From assembly GCA_030263295.1 (NCBI GenBank), contig SZOS01000004.1, positions 50,077-114,076 on the forward strand: 64,000 nt of DNA, written 5' to 3'. This stretch comes from Dokdonella_A sp014338185. Its GTDB lineage: Bacteria > Pseudomonadota > Gammaproteobacteria > Xanthomonadales > Rhodanobacteraceae. Positions 17,761 to 29,187 of the stretch are shown here, in pieces (the first letter of the stretch is position 1; every line of letters begins with the position of its first letter). The notes under the pieces were generated by a model. The model saw nothing but the letters and a program-made list of their open reading frames with translations, did not search any database and had not been told where the DNA came from. The translations under genes were made by a program, and so were the position numbers.

Positions 17761-17864
17761 ACGGCCGATTTTGCGGGTGCAACATCGATCCGGCGTGCCC
17801 CCGGTCCGGCGGGCACGCTGTGTTATTCTGCGGCCGCATTTGTGGCAAGACTCAGAGGCATCGC

Positions 17865-19142
17865 ATGACCGAGGACCGGCAAGGCCGAACGGGCGAAGGC
17901 GGCAAGATCCTGTACTGCTCGTTCTGCGGCAAGAGCCAGCACGAGGTGCGCAAGCTCATCGCGGGCCCGTCGGTGTTCATTTGCGACGAATGCGTCGAGC
18001 TGTGCAACGACATCATCCGCGAGGAGCTGGAGGAAAAGGCCGCCAGCTCGCGCAGTGACCTGCCCAAGCCGGCCGAGATCCTCGACGTGCTCGACCAGTA
18101 CGTGGTCGGCCAGGCGCGCGCCAAGAAGGTGCTCGCGGTGGCTGTGTACAACCACTACAAGCGCCTCGAGTCGCGCAGCCGCAACGACGACGTCGAACTG
18201 GCCAAGTCCAATATCCTGCTGGTTGGCCCGACCGGTTCGGGCAAGACGCTGCTCGCGGACACGCTCGCGCGCCTGCTCAACGTGCCGTTCACGATCGCCG
18301 ACGCCACCACGCTGACCGAAGCCGGTTACGTGGGCGAGGACGTCGAGAACATCATCCAGAAACTGCTGCAGAAGTGCGACTACGACGTCGACAAGGCGCA
18401 AAGCGGCATCGTCTACATCGACGAGATCGACAAGATTTCGCGCAAGAGCGAAAACCCGTCGATCACGCGCGATGTGTCCGGCGAAGGTGTGCAGCAGGCG
18501 CTGCTCAAGCTCATCGAAGGCACGATCGCCTCGGTGCCGCCGCAGGGTGGGCGCAAGCATCCGCAGCAGGAGTTCCTGCAGGTCGACACCAAGAACATCC
18601 TGTTCATCGTCGGTGGTGCCTTCGCGGGCCTGGAGAAGATCATCCAGCAGCGTTCCGAAGCCACCGGCATCGGCTTCAACGCCGAGGTGCGCAGCAAGGA
18701 CCGCCAGGCCGATGCCGCCAAGCTGCTGGTCGACGTGCAGCCTGAGGACCTGGTCAAGTTCGGGCTGATTCCCGAGCTGGTCGGGCGCCTGCCGGTGGTG
18801 GCGACGCTGGAGGAACTGGACGAGACCGCGCTGGTCAAGATCCTCACCGAGCCGAAGAACGCGATCACCAAGCAGTTCAAGAAGCTGCTGGAGATGGAGG
18901 GCGCCGAGCTCGAGTTCCGCCCGGATGCGCTGACCGCGATCGCGCGCAAGGCGATCAAGCGCAAGACCGGCGCGCGCGGCCTGCGCACGATCCTCGAACA
19001 GGTATTGCTCGATACCATGTTCAACCTGCCATCGCTCGAGCACGTGAGCAAGGTCGTGGTCGACGAGGCCGTCATCAACGGCCAGGCCGAGCCCTACCTC
19101 ATCTACCGCGGCAACATGCAGAACCGCGCGGCATCCGAATAG
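17865..19142 (+). CDS. clpX: ATP-dependent Clp protease ATP-binding subunit ClpX
   Basis: ClpX unfolds tagged substrates and passes them to ClpP. The 425-residue protein has an N-terminal C4 zinc-binding domain (YCSFCGKSQHEV and FICDECVELC), Walker A LLVGPTGSGKTLLADT, the pore loop EAGYVGEDVENI, Walker B GIVYIDEIDKI, the RKH loop (GGRKHPQQEF) and the sensor-2 region (KRKTGARGLRTILEQ). I start it at the ATG at 17865; the longer in-frame extension is atypical. It is 104 bases after clpP. Confidence 0.97.
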   Translation: MTEDRQGRTGEGGKILYCSFCGKSQHEVRKLIAGPSVFICDECVELCNDIIREELEEKAASSRSDLPKPAEILDVLDQYVVGQARAKKVLAVAVYNHYKRLESRSRNDDVELAKSNILLVGPTGSGKTLLADTLARLLNVPFTIADATTLTEAGYVGEDVENIIQKLLQKCDYDVDKAQSGIVYIDEIDKISRKSENPSITRDVSGEGVQQALLKLIEGTIASVPPQGGRKHPQQEFLQVDTKNILFIVGGAFAGLEKIIQQRSEATGIGFNAEVRSKDRQADAAKLLVDVQPEDLVKFGLIPELVGRLPVVATLEELDETALVKILTEPKNAITKQFKKLLEMEGAELEFRPDALTAIARKAIKRKTGARGLRTILEQVLLDTMFNLPSLEHVSKVVVDEAVINGQAEPYLIYRGNMQNRAASE

Positions 19143-19251
19143 CCCCGGCCGCGCCCTTGCAATGGTGGCGCGCACCCTCACTTGACGAACTGGCGGCGTG
19201 GCGACACGCTGCCATCGCAGTGTTGCGCGCCTGTCCAGATCGAGTGCAGTG

Positions 19252-21708
19252 ATGACCGAACCGTCCGCCAAGACCCAAGCCCCTTCCGAGCCGACCGCAC
19301 TGCCGGTGCTGCCGCTGCGCGACGTGGTGGTGTTCCCGCACACGGTCACGCCACTGTTCGTGGGGCGCGAAAAGTCCGTGCGCGCGCTCGAGTCGGCAAT
19401 GACGGGCGGCAAGCAGGTGTTGCTGCTGACCCAGCGCAGCCCCGATACCGATGATCCCAAGGAAGCCGACCTGTACACGATCGGCACCGTGGCCAGCGTG
19501 CTGCAGCTGCTCAAGCTGCCCGACGGCACCATCAAGGTGCTGGTCGAAGGTCTCCACCGCGCCGAGATCGTCGCGGTCGGCCAGCATGACGGCCTCATGA
19601 CCGCGCATGTGCGTGTGCTCGAGCCGGCGTACACGCGCAGCGATCGCGAGATCGGCGTGCTTGGCCGCCAGCTCATCGCCAACTTCGAACAGCTGGTCAA
19701 GCTCTCGCGCAAGATTCCGCAGGAGCTCATGGCGACGCTCATTGGCATCGAGGATCCCTCGCGCCTGGCCGACACCATCGCGACCCACCTGTCGGTGCAG
19801 CTGGCCGACAAGCAGCGCCTGCTCGAGACCAGCGACGTGGCCGATCGCCAGGAACAGCTGGTCGGACTGGTCGACGGCGAGATCGATGTGCTGCAGATCG
19901 AGAAGCGCATCCGCGGACGCGTCAAGACGCAGATGGAGAAGAGCCAGCGCGAGTACTACCTCAACGAGCAGATGAAGGCGATCCAGAAGGAACTGGGCGA
20001 CTCGGAAGAGGGCGTCAACGAATTCGAGGAGCTTGCGCGCAGGATCGGTGCCGCCGGCATGCCCAAGCCGGTCGAGGCGAAGGCGCGCGCCGAGCTCAAC
20101 AAGCTGCGCCAGATGTCACCGATGTCGGCCGAGGCCACCGTGGTGCGCAACTACGTCGACAGCCTGTTGGGCGTGCCGTGGAAGAAGCGCAGCAAGGTGC
20201 GGCGTGACCTGCAGGCCGCCCAAGACGTGCTCGACGCCGACCACTACGGACTGGAGAAGGTCAAGGAACGCATCGTCGAATACCTCGCGGTGCAGCAGCG
20301 CGTGCACAAGATGAAGGGCCCGATCCTGTGCCTGGTCGGCCCGCCCGGCGTGGGCAAGACCTCGCTCGGCCAGTCGATCGCGAAGGCCACCAACCGCAAG
20401 TTCGTGCGCATGTCATTGGGTGGTGTGCGTGACGAGGCCGAAATCCGCGGCCATCGGCGCACCTACATCGGATCGATGCCCGGCCGCATCATCCAGAACC
20501 TGTCCAAGGTCGGTTCGAAGAATCCGCTGTTCGTGCTCGACGAGATCGACAAGATGTCGATGGACTTCCGTGGTGATCCGTCGGCCGCGCTGCTCGAAGT
20601 GCTCGATCCCGAGCAGAACCACACCTTCAACGACCATTACCTCGAGGTCGATGTCGACCTGTCCGAAGTGATGTGGATCGCCACGGCCAATTCGCTCAAC
20701 ATCCCGCCGGCGCTGGCCGACCGCATGGAGATCATCCGCATCCCCGGTTACACCGAGGACGAGAAGCTCAACATCGCCGAGCGCTACCTCGTGCCCAAGC
20801 AGCTCAAGGCCAACGGACTCAAGGCCAGCGAACTGTCGGTCGGCGCCGAGGCCATTCGTGACATCGTGCGCTACTACACGCGCGAATCGGGCGTGCGGGG
20901 TCTCGATCGGGAAATCTCCAAGATCTGCCGCAAGGTGGTCAAGGAACTGAGCCTGGCGGCGGCCAAGGCGGCACGCAAGGGCAAGCCCGTCGAGGAGCGC
21001 AAGCGCAAGGTCACGATCAATTCGAAGAACCTCGACGCCTATCTGGGCGTGCGCCGTTACACCTATGGCCGCGCCGAGCAGCAGAACGAGATCGGCCTCG
21101 TCACCGGCCTGGCCTGGACCGAGGTCGGCGGCGACCTGCTCAGCATCGAAGCCACCGTGGTGCCTGGCAAGGGCAAGCTGCTGCACACCGGCCAGCTCGG
21201 CGATGTCATGCAGGAGTCGATCCAGGCCGCCTTGAGCGTGGTGCGTGGCCGTGCGGTCGCGTTCGGGCTCGATCCGGACTTCCATCAGAAGCTCGACATC
21301 CATGTGCACGTGCCCGAGGGCGCCACGCCCAAGGACGGTCCAAGCGCCGGCATCGCGATGTGCACCGCGCTCGTGTCCGTGCTCACGCGCGTACCGGTGC
21401 GCTCGGATGTGGCAATGACCGGCGAGATCACGCTGCGCGGGCGCGTGCTGCCGATCGGTGGCCTCAAGGAAAAGCTGCTCGCGGCGCATCGCGGCGGCAT
21501 CACGACGGTGATCATCCCCGACGAAAACCGCAAGGACCTGGCCGACATCCCCAAGAACGTGACCGCATCCCTGGAGATCCATCCGGTGCGCTGGATCGAC
21601 GAGGTGCTCGACATCGCGCTCGAACGGCCATTGCCGCGCCCGATCACGGGTGAAGCGGAGGCGGCGCATGTGGGCGGCGATCACGGCGACGCCGTGCGCG
21701 CGCATTGA
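19252..21708 (+). CDS. lon: ATP-dependent protease Lon
   Basis: Lon is the cytoplasmic AAA+ serine protease that degrades damaged and regulatory proteins. The 818-residue product has the N-terminal substrate domain (LPVLPLRDVVVFPHTVTPLF), Walker A GPPGVGKTSLGQS, Walker B PLFVLDEIDKM, and the C-terminal Ser-Lys dyad in PKDGPSAGIAM and GGLKEKLLAAHRGGI. The start at 19252 (ATGACCGAA) sits 109 bases after clpX. The C-terminal 35 residues beyond the core are unremarkable. hupB follows, as in most gammaproteobacteria. Confidence 0.97.
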   Translation: MTEPSAKTQAPSEPTALPVLPLRDVVVFPHTVTPLFVGREKSVRALESAMTGGKQVLLLTQRSPDTDDPKEADLYTIGTVASVLQLLKLPDGTIKVLVEGLHRAEIVAVGQHDGLMTAHVRVLEPAYTRSDREIGVLGRQLIANFEQLVKLSRKIPQELMATLIGIEDPSRLADTIATHLSVQLADKQRLLETSDVADRQEQLVGLVDGEIDVLQIEKRIRGRVKTQMEKSQREYYLNEQMKAIQKELGDSEEGVNEFEELARRIGAAGMPKPVEAKARAELNKLRQMSPMSAEATVVRNYVDSLLGVPWKKRSKVRRDLQAAQDVLDADHYGLEKVKERIVEYLAVQQRVHKMKGPILCLVGPPGVGKTSLGQSIAKATNRKFVRMSLGGVRDEAEIRGHRRTYIGSMPGRIIQNLSKVGSKNPLFVLDEIDKMSMDFRGDPSAALLEVLDPEQNHTFNDHYLEVDVDLSEVMWIATANSLNIPPALADRMEIIRIPGYTEDEKLNIAERYLVPKQLKANGLKASELSVGAEAIRDIVRYYTRESGVRGLDREISKICRKVVKELSLAAAKAARKGKPVEERKRKVTINSKNLDAYLGVRRYTYGRAEQQNEIGLVTGLAWTEVGGDLLSIEATVVPGKGKLLHTGQLGDVMQESIQAALSVVRGRAVAFGLDPDFHQKLDIHVHVPEGATPKDGPSAGIAMCTALVSVLTRVPVRSDVAMTGEITLRGRVLPIGGLKEKLLAAHRGGITTVIIPDENRKDLADIPKNVTASLEIHPVRWIDEVLDIALERPLPRPITGEAEAAHVGGDHGDAVRAH

Positions 21709-21794
21709 GCGCCATGCGCTGCGGGTGCAGCACGCAGCGGTCGCGGCCGTCGGCCGCAGCGTGCGAAAAGCGCATGAAACAAGGGGTTTTTTGG

Positions 21795-21823
21795 TTGCGT
21801 GGTGGTAGGGGCGCTGGTATAAA
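21795..21823 (+). promoter_or_regulatory. Sigma-70 promoter for hupB
   Basis: TTGCGT and TATAAA are separated by exactly 17 bases, in an otherwise GC-rich gap. Transcription would start near 21830, giving a leader of about 140 bases before the HU start. Confidence 0.75.
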
Positions 21824-21968
21824 GACCGCGCCGTGATCCAGGTGACGACAACGGTCCAGGCGGTTGCGGGTAACCAGGCGCGCAGATTGGCGGAGCAATG
21901 GCTCGTTCGTGCGCGCTGCGTCTCTATCCGAATTTCTGCGGAGCATGCGTTCCGCGCAGGAGCATTCA

Positions 21969-22241
21969 ATGAACAAAGGTGACCTCGTCAACGCGATGGC
22001 CGATGGCTCGGGCCTGTCCAAGGCCGACGCCGAGCGTGCGCTCGATGCAATGATCGATGCGGTGAAGACGGAACTGCAGGCAGGTGGCCAGGTGTCGCTG
22101 GTGGGTTTTGGCACCTTCCTCGTGCGCGCGCGCGCCGCGCGTACCGGCCGCAATCCGCGCACTGGCGAAGACATCAAGATCGCCGCCTCCAAGGCGCCCG
22201 CGTTCAAGCCCGGCAAGGCCCTCAAGGATGCGGTGGCCTGA
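21969..22241 (+). CDS. hupB: DNA-binding protein HU (beta type)
   Basis: HU is the small dimeric nucleoid protein. The 90-residue product has the exact family layout: MNKGDLVNAMADGSGLSKADAERALDAMIDAV helices (cited as MNKGDLVNAMADGSGLSK and RALDAMIDAV), the GFGTFLVRARAARTGRNPRTG strand and DNA-binding arm, and the C-terminal APAFKPGKALKDAV. An AGGAG lies six bases before the ATG. Its place between lon and ppiD identifies it as the HupB-type gene. Confidence 0.96.
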   Translation: MNKGDLVNAMADGSGLSKADAERALDAMIDAVKTELQAGGQVSLVGFGTFLVRARAARTGRNPRTGEDIKIAASKAPAFKPGKALKDAVA

Positions 22242-22251
22242 ACCCGGCGTC

Positions 22252-22326
22252 GGGTGCTTAGCTCAGCGGTAGAGCGTCGCCCTTACAAGGCGAGGGTCGG
22301 GGGTTCGAACCCCTCAGCACCCACCA
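22252..22326 (+). tRNA. tRNA-Val(TAC)
   Basis: A 75-base cloverleaf with acceptor GGGTGCT/AGCACCC, anticodon TAC in loop CTTACAA on stem TCGCC/GGCGA, T-loop GTTCGAACC and an encoded CCA. It begins 10 bases after the hupB stop, so it may be processed from the hupB transcript. Confidence 0.96.
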
Positions 22327-22385
22327 TCGCGGGGTTCGTCCCCGGAGCCGCGCGTCGACGTGGCGGTGTGCCGATCGGAGACTGG

Positions 22386-22416
22386 CAAGGGCGCCCCGCA
22401 AGGGCGCCCTTGTTTT
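22386..22416 (+). terminator. Rho-independent terminator after tRNA-Val
   Basis: A perfect 10-bp stem CAAGGGCGCC / GGCGCCCTTG with a 7-base loop is followed by TTTT. It would end the hupB-tRNA-Val transcript before ppiD. Confidence 0.85.
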
Positions 22417-22522
22417 GCCTGCGCCGCCCACGCCAGGCGCGGACACCGTACAATGCGCGGTTTCACCCGGATCGGACGGCGTCAGGATCGTCCGGCCATT
22501 TCCCAGACCAGGTTTCCCGCTC

Positions 22523-24448
22523 ATGTTGAGATTGCTGCGCGGCAAGGTTTCCAAGCTATTGGTGCAGATCGTGCTCGTGCTGGTCACGATCGGCTTCTCG
22601 TTCTTTGGCGTCGAAAGCTATTTCCAGTCGCGCATCAACACCAGCGTCGCCACCGTCGACGGTACCGAGATCAGCCAGGAGCTGTTCCGCGAGCGGTTCG
22701 GCCAGTATCGGCAGATGATGGCGCAGCGCATGGGCGAGGGCGTGGACCTCAGCATCCTCGACCAGCCGCAGGTCAAGCTCGGGTTCCTCAACCAGCTCAT
22801 CGACGAACAGACGTTGATGGGCGCCAACGAAAAACTTGGCATCGTGGTGCCGACGGCCGCGATCCGCGACGAAATCGCCAAGATCCCCGCGTTCCAGAAC
22901 GATGGGCAATTCGATCCCGAGCAGTACAAGCTTGCATTGGCGTCGATCGGCAAGAGCCCCCTGTCGTTCGAGGACGAGGTGCGACGCAACCTTGCGGTGC
23001 GGCTGCTGCCGATGCAGTTGGCCGCATCGGCCATCGTCACCGATGCCGATGTCGACCGCTACCTGCGCCTGCGTGAGCAGCGCCGCGACTTCCGCTATGT
23101 CAAGCTCGACAAGCCCGTGGCCAAGGACACCGAAGTCACGCAGGAGCAGATTGACGCCTACTTCAAGCAGCACCAGGCCGAGTTCATGGTGCCGGAGCGG
23201 GTGGCGATCGAGTATGTGGAATTGGATGCGGCCAAGATCCCGTTCGACGAGACCCCCGACGACAGCGTGCTCAAGGAGCGTTACGAGAAGGAAAAGTCAC
23301 GCTTCGTGAGCGCCGAGCAGCGCGAGGCATCGCACATCCTCGTCAAGGTTGCCGGCAAGGGCGGCCCCGAGGAGCAGAAGGCGGCGTTGGCCAAGGCGCA
23401 GGACATCGAAAAGCAGTTGGGCGAGGGCAAGGACTTCGCGGCGCTGGCCAAGCAATACTCCGATGACCTGGGTTCGAAGAACCAGGGCGGCGACTTGGGT
23501 TGGCTCGACAAGGGCGTGACCGAGGAAGCGTTCGAGAATGCGCTGTTCGCCCTCGACAAGGGCAAGGTCTCGGCGCCGGTGCTCGGCAGCGAGGGTTACC
23601 ACATCATCAAGTTGACCGATCTGCGGCCGGGCAAGACCCGTGCGTTCGAGGAGGTGCGCGGCGAGCTGCTCAAGGAGTACCAGAACAGCGAGCGCGACCG
23701 GTTGTATTCCGAACGCGCCGGGCGCCTCACCGACCTCGCCTACGAGGATCCCACCTCGCTCGACGGTGTGGCCAAGGAGCTTGGGCTGCCGATCCAGAAG
23801 GCCGGTCCGTTCGCGCGGATGGGTGGCGCCGGGATCGCGGCAAATCCCGCCGTGGTCAAGGCGGCCTTCTCCGACTCCGTGCTGGTGCAGAAGAACAATT
23901 CCGATCCGATCGACCTGGGCACCAACCACATCGTCGTGCTGCGCGACAGTGAGCACCTGCCGGCGACGCCCCGGCCGCTGGCCGAGGTGCAGGAGGATGT
24001 GCGCTCGCGCATTCTTGCCGAGCGCCTCGCGCAGCAGGCCAAGGCGCATGCCGATGCGCTGCTGGCCGAACTCGGTCAAGGCAAGTCGCTGGATGCGGTC
24101 GCTGCGGCCGACGGCCGCAAGGTCGAGGACGAGAAGGGCATCGGCCGCGACGCGGTCAATCTCGACCATGCGATCGTCAAGGCGGTGTTCTCGATGGCGC
24201 GTGGCGAGCAGGGCAAACCCAGCCACACGCTGGTCGAGCTGGGCGGCGACAGCTATGCGCTGGTCGAACTGCTCGCAGTCACCGACGGTGATCCGTCCAA
24301 GCTCGATGCCACCACGCGATCTGCCGCTCGCAACACGCTGCGCCAGGGCGCATCGGGCGAGACCATGGAGGAGTTCATCGTCTCGCTGCGCAACCATGCC
24401 AGCATCAAGCGGTTCGAGAATCGCCTCAACGATCAGGGCAACGAGTAG
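22523..24448 (+). CDS. ppiD: Peptidyl-prolyl isomerase-like chaperone PpiD
   Basis: PpiD is an inner-membrane-anchored periplasmic chaperone that contacts proteins leaving the Sec translocon. The 641-residue protein has a single N-terminal anchor (LLVQIVLVLVTIGFSFFGVE, about residues 12-31), a SurA-like chaperone region, and one parvulin domain at about residues 262-365 (ASHILVKVAGKGG, YSDDLGSKNQGGDLGWLDKG, VLGSEGYHIIKLTD). The C-terminal part is helical. The ATG at 22523 gives the standard short cytoplasmic leader MLRLLRGK. It follows hupB-tRNA-Val in the usual order and is the last gene of the quality-control block. Confidence 0.94.
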   Translation: MLRLLRGKVSKLLVQIVLVLVTIGFSFFGVESYFQSRINTSVATVDGTEISQELFRERFGQYRQMMAQRMGEGVDLSILDQPQVKLGFLNQLIDEQTLMGANEKLGIVVPTAAIRDEIAKIPAFQNDGQFDPEQYKLALASIGKSPLSFEDEVRRNLAVRLLPMQLAASAIVTDADVDRYLRLREQRRDFRYVKLDKPVAKDTEVTQEQIDAYFKQHQAEFMVPERVAIEYVELDAAKIPFDETPDDSVLKERYEKEKSRFVSAEQREASHILVKVAGKGGPEEQKAALAKAQDIEKQLGEGKDFAALAKQYSDDLGSKNQGGDLGWLDKGVTEEAFENALFALDKGKVSAPVLGSEGYHIIKLTDLRPGKTRAFEEVRGELLKEYQNSERDRLYSERAGRLTDLAYEDPTSLDGVAKELGLPIQKAGPFARMGGAGIAANPAVVKAAFSDSVLVQKNNSDPIDLGTNHIVVLRDSEHLPATPRPLAEVQEDVRSRILAERLAQQAKAHADALLAELGQGKSLDAVAAADGRKVEDEKGIGRDAVNLDHAIVKAVFSMARGEQGKPSHTLVELGGDSYALVELLAVTDGDPSKLDATTRSAARNTLRQGASGETMEEFIVSLRNHASIKRFENRLNDQGNE

Positions 24449-24668
24449 GCGCCGCCTGGCCTGCGTCAGGAGCGGGTGCGGCCAGCCGGGCATGCGCGCC
24501 TGGCGCGCGTGATCGCGCCGTTCGTGGACCGGAGGGGACTGCGCATGGGTCGCGCCCCGTCACTCGCACACCGCACGCGCCGCGGTGCCCTCGCGCATCG
24601 GGCACGCGGGCGCCGGGTCCGCGTTCAAGCCGCGCGGGCCGCGCCGCGGGCGCGGCCGCCACCGGCGC

Positions 24669-27041
<2,373 letters not shown>

Positions 27042-27163
27042 GGGGGTGCTCCGGGAGTGGACCGAGGCCGCTTTGCGGCAGTGCGCAATTTTCGGCCTTT
27101 GCGGCGGCAGGGGCAAGCCAGGACAGGGCGGCGCGCGCGGGCCGGGCACGCGGTGTTCCGGCC

Positions 27164-27502
27164 TCAGTGGGCGGCGCCGTTGCCGCAGTAGATGTCGTGC
27201 AGGGTCTGGATGATGCGCGTGGCCGGGCCATCGGCAAGCGCGTAGTAGATCGTTTGTGCATCGCGACGCGTTTCCACGAGGCCCTCATGCCGCAGCACGG
27301 CCAGATGCTGTGACAGCGCAGGCTGGCTCAGCGCGAGGCGCTCGTTGAGCTGGCCGACCGAGCGCTCCCCTTGCGCGAGCAGGCACAGGATCATGAGCCG
27401 GCTGTCGTTGCCCAGCGTGCGCAGCATGCGGCTGGCCTCGTCGGCGTGGCTGCGCATCTGTTCGGGATCCAGCGGCGGCGGCTTGCGGCGTGCGGTACTC
27501 AT
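27164..27502 (-). CDS. ArsR/SmtB-family repressor of the persulfide-sensor (BigR/SqrR) type
   Basis: The 112-residue protein is a winged-helix ArsR regulator (ASRMLRTLGNDSRLMILCLL, then SVGQLNERLALSQPALSQHLAVLRHEGLV cited as RLALSQPALSQHLAVLR, and QTIYYALAD). It has exactly two cysteines, Cys40 and Cys106, 66 residues apart. That is the spacing of the dithiol pair of BigR (42/108) and SqrR (41/107), which form a tetrasulfide with persulfides and release DNA. It is divergent from a sulfide:quinone oxidoreductase gene. I infer a sulfide/persulfide-responsive repressor of that cluster. The start at 27502 is chosen over an upstream in-frame ATG because it gives a normal family length. Confidence 0.85.
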   Translation of the reverse strand: MSTARRKPPPLDPEQMRSHADEASRMLRTLGNDSRLMILCLLAQGERSVGQLNERLALSQPALSQHLAVLRHEGLVETRRDAQTIYYALADGPATRIIQTLHDIYCGNGAAH

Positions 27503-27564
27503 GGGGTCCTCGGATCGTGGTCGGGATGAGGCGCCACACACGGCGCGCCGGCCCGGCGTGGCTT

Positions 27565-27605
27565 GAATAATATCAGTTGACACGAATATAAGGAAGTACT
27601 AATGT
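27565..27605 (+). promoter_or_regulatory. Promoter and probable operator between ArsR-type repressor and sqr
   Basis: A consensus -35 TTGACA (27577-27582) is followed after 17 bases by TAATGT (27600-27605), placing the start about 25 bases before sqr. The area is markedly AT-rich against the surrounding sequence and holds two GAATA repeats (27565 and 27584). It also has an imperfect dyad AATATC-N9-GAATAT around the -35 box, a plausible binding site for the divergent repressor, which would block both promoters. The repressor assignment of this site is inferred. Confidence 0.65.
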
Positions 27606-27637
27606 AAGAAGCGTCAACGACACCAGCGGAGGCGGCG

Positions 27638-28933
27638 ATGGCCACGATCGTGGTGATGGGTGCGGGGCTGGGCGGGATGAGCGCGGCCTATGAGCTGCGC
27701 GAGACCCTGGGCAAGGGGCATGACATCGTGCTGGTGGGCGAGGGCGAGCGCTTCGCGTTCACGCCGTCCAACCCCTGGCTCGCGGTCGGTTGGCGCGGCA
27801 TCGACGACACCACCTTGCCGATTGCCGAGCATGTGGCGCGCAAGGACATCCGCTACATCGGTACGGGCGTCGCGCGCATCGAGGCCGGCGCCAGGCGTGT
27901 CGTCACGCGCGCGGGTGAATCGATCGACTATGACTACCTGATCATCTGCACCGGCCCCAAACTCGCCTTCGACGAAGTGCCCGGCACGGGGCCGGAAGGC
28001 GGCCACACCGAATCGGTGTGCACGGCCGGGCATGCCCTGCATGCATGGCAGGCCTACCAGGAGTTCCTCAAGGATCCGGGACCGGTGGTGATTGGCGCGG
28101 TGCAGGGCGCGAGCTGCTTCGGGCCGGCCTATGAGTTCGCGATGATCGTCGATGCCGACCTGCGCAAGCGCAAGCTGCGCGATCGCGTGCCGATGACCTT
28201 CGTCACCAGCGAGCCCTACATCGGCCACATGGGGCTGGGCGGGGTCGGCGATTCCAAGGGACTCATGGAAGCGGAAATGCGCCAGCGCCACATCCGCTGG
28301 GTGGTCAACAGCAAGGTGACGCAAGTGCGCGCGGGCGAGATCGACCTGCTCGAACACGATGCCCGCGGCCAGCCCGGTGAGGCCCGCACGCTGCCGTTCA
28401 GGTTCGCGATGCTGTTGCCCGCGTTCAAGGGCGTGGATGCGGTGGCGGCGGTCGAGGGCCTGTGCAACCCGCGCGGCTTCGTGCTCGTCGACAGGCACCA
28501 GCGCAGCCCCAGCCATCCGCGGATCTTCGCCGCCGGCGTGTGCGTGGCGATTCCGCCCGTCGAAGCCACGCCCGTGGCCACTGGCGCGCCCAAGACTGGT
28601 TTCATGATCGAGTCGATGGTGACCACGATCGTGCGCAACATCGCGGCCGAGCTCAAGGGCGAGCCGGCGGACTTCGAAGGCACCTGGAACGCGGTGTGCC
28701 TGGCCGACATGGGCGACACCGGCGCCGCATTCGTCGCCCTGCCGCAGATCCCGCCGCGCAACGTGACCTGGACGCGCATCGGCAAGTGGGTGCACCTGGC
28801 CAAGGTCGGCTTCGAAAAATACTTCCTGTACAAGATGCGGCACGGCACCTCCGAGCCGATCTACGAAAAATACATCCTCAAGGCGCTGGGCATCGAGCGA
28901 CTCAAGGACGTGGCACGCAGCGGGCAACATTGA
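27638..28933 (+). CDS. sqr: Sulfide:quinone oxidoreductase
   Basis: SQR oxidises sulfide at the membrane, passing electrons to quinone and producing polysulfide or a persulfide acceptor. The 431-residue flavoprotein starts with the FAD-binding VVMGAGLGGMSAAYELRE. It has three cysteines at the catalytic places: Cys128 (TESVCTAGHA), Cys160 (GASCFGPAYEF) and Cys354 (NAVCLADMGD), corresponding to 128/160/356 of the Acidithiobacillus ferrooxidans enzyme. The C-terminus has the amphipathic membrane-binding region (WVHLAKVGFEKYFLYKM). A GGAGG precedes the ATG. It is the first gene of a nine-gene plus-strand cluster. Confidence 0.9.
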   Translation: MATIVVMGAGLGGMSAAYELRETLGKGHDIVLVGEGERFAFTPSNPWLAVGWRGIDDTTLPIAEHVARKDIRYIGTGVARIEAGARRVVTRAGESIDYDYLIICTGPKLAFDEVPGTGPEGGHTESVCTAGHALHAWQAYQEFLKDPGPVVIGAVQGASCFGPAYEFAMIVDADLRKRKLRDRVPMTFVTSEPYIGHMGLGGVGDSKGLMEAEMRQRHIRWVVNSKVTQVRAGEIDLLEHDARGQPGEARTLPFRFAMLLPAFKGVDAVAAVEGLCNPRGFVLVDRHQRSPSHPRIFAAGVCVAIPPVEATPVATGAPKTGFMIESMVTTIVRNIAAELKGEPADFEGTWNAVCLADMGDTGAAFVALPQIPPRNVTWTRIGKWVHLAKVGFEKYFLYKMRHGTSEPIYEKYILKALGIERLKDVARSGQH

Positions 28934-28980
28934 GCGGCTGCCGCAGGCATTTCAATCACATCGACAGTGGAGGACGGACC

Positions 28981-29187
28981 ATGAATCTTGATCGTGCGGT
29001 AATGGCGTTTGCGGGCGTGATGATCCTCGTGAGCGCGGCACTGGTGTATTTCGTCTCGCCAGGCTGGCTGTTGCTGACCGCCTTCATCGGACTCAACCTG
29101 CTGCAGGCGAGCTTCACCGGCTTCTGCCCGGCGGCGATGGTGTTCAAGAAGCTCGGCGTGCGCGGGGATGGCTGTGCGTTCAGGTAA
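28981..29187 (+). CDS. DUF2892 (YgaP-type transmembrane) small protein
   Basis: This 68-residue inner-membrane protein has two helices (AVMAFAGVMILVSAALVYFV and WLLLTAFIGLNLLQASF) and the typical tail GFCPAAMVFKKLGVR. The family is often fused or adjacent to rhodaneses and sulfide oxidation genes, and the conserved FCPAAMV cysteine may take part in sulfur transfer or channel function; that is inference. A GGAGGACGG sits just before the ATG. It overlaps the next gene by 20 bases. Confidence 0.85.
   Translation: MNLDRAVMAFAGVMILVSAALVYFVSPGWLLLTAFIGLNLLQASFTGFCPAAMVFKKLGVRGDGCAFR

Noticed and set aside
17823..19925. A 700-codon minus-strand frame across clpX and lon
   Set aside because: It is antisense to two verified genes and crosses their boundary; the composition is that of a shadow frame.
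21720..21800. A terminator for lon formed by the GCGGCC-GTC-GGCCGC stem and the later T-run
   Set aside because: The stem and the TTTTTT tract are about 30 bases apart, too far for an intrinsic terminator; the T-run lies just before the hupB promoter.
24449..24668. GC-rich inverted sequence between the convergent ppiD and ppsA genes
   Set aside because: Several short GC stems can be drawn but none is followed by a T-run on either strand, and at this base composition they are expected by chance.
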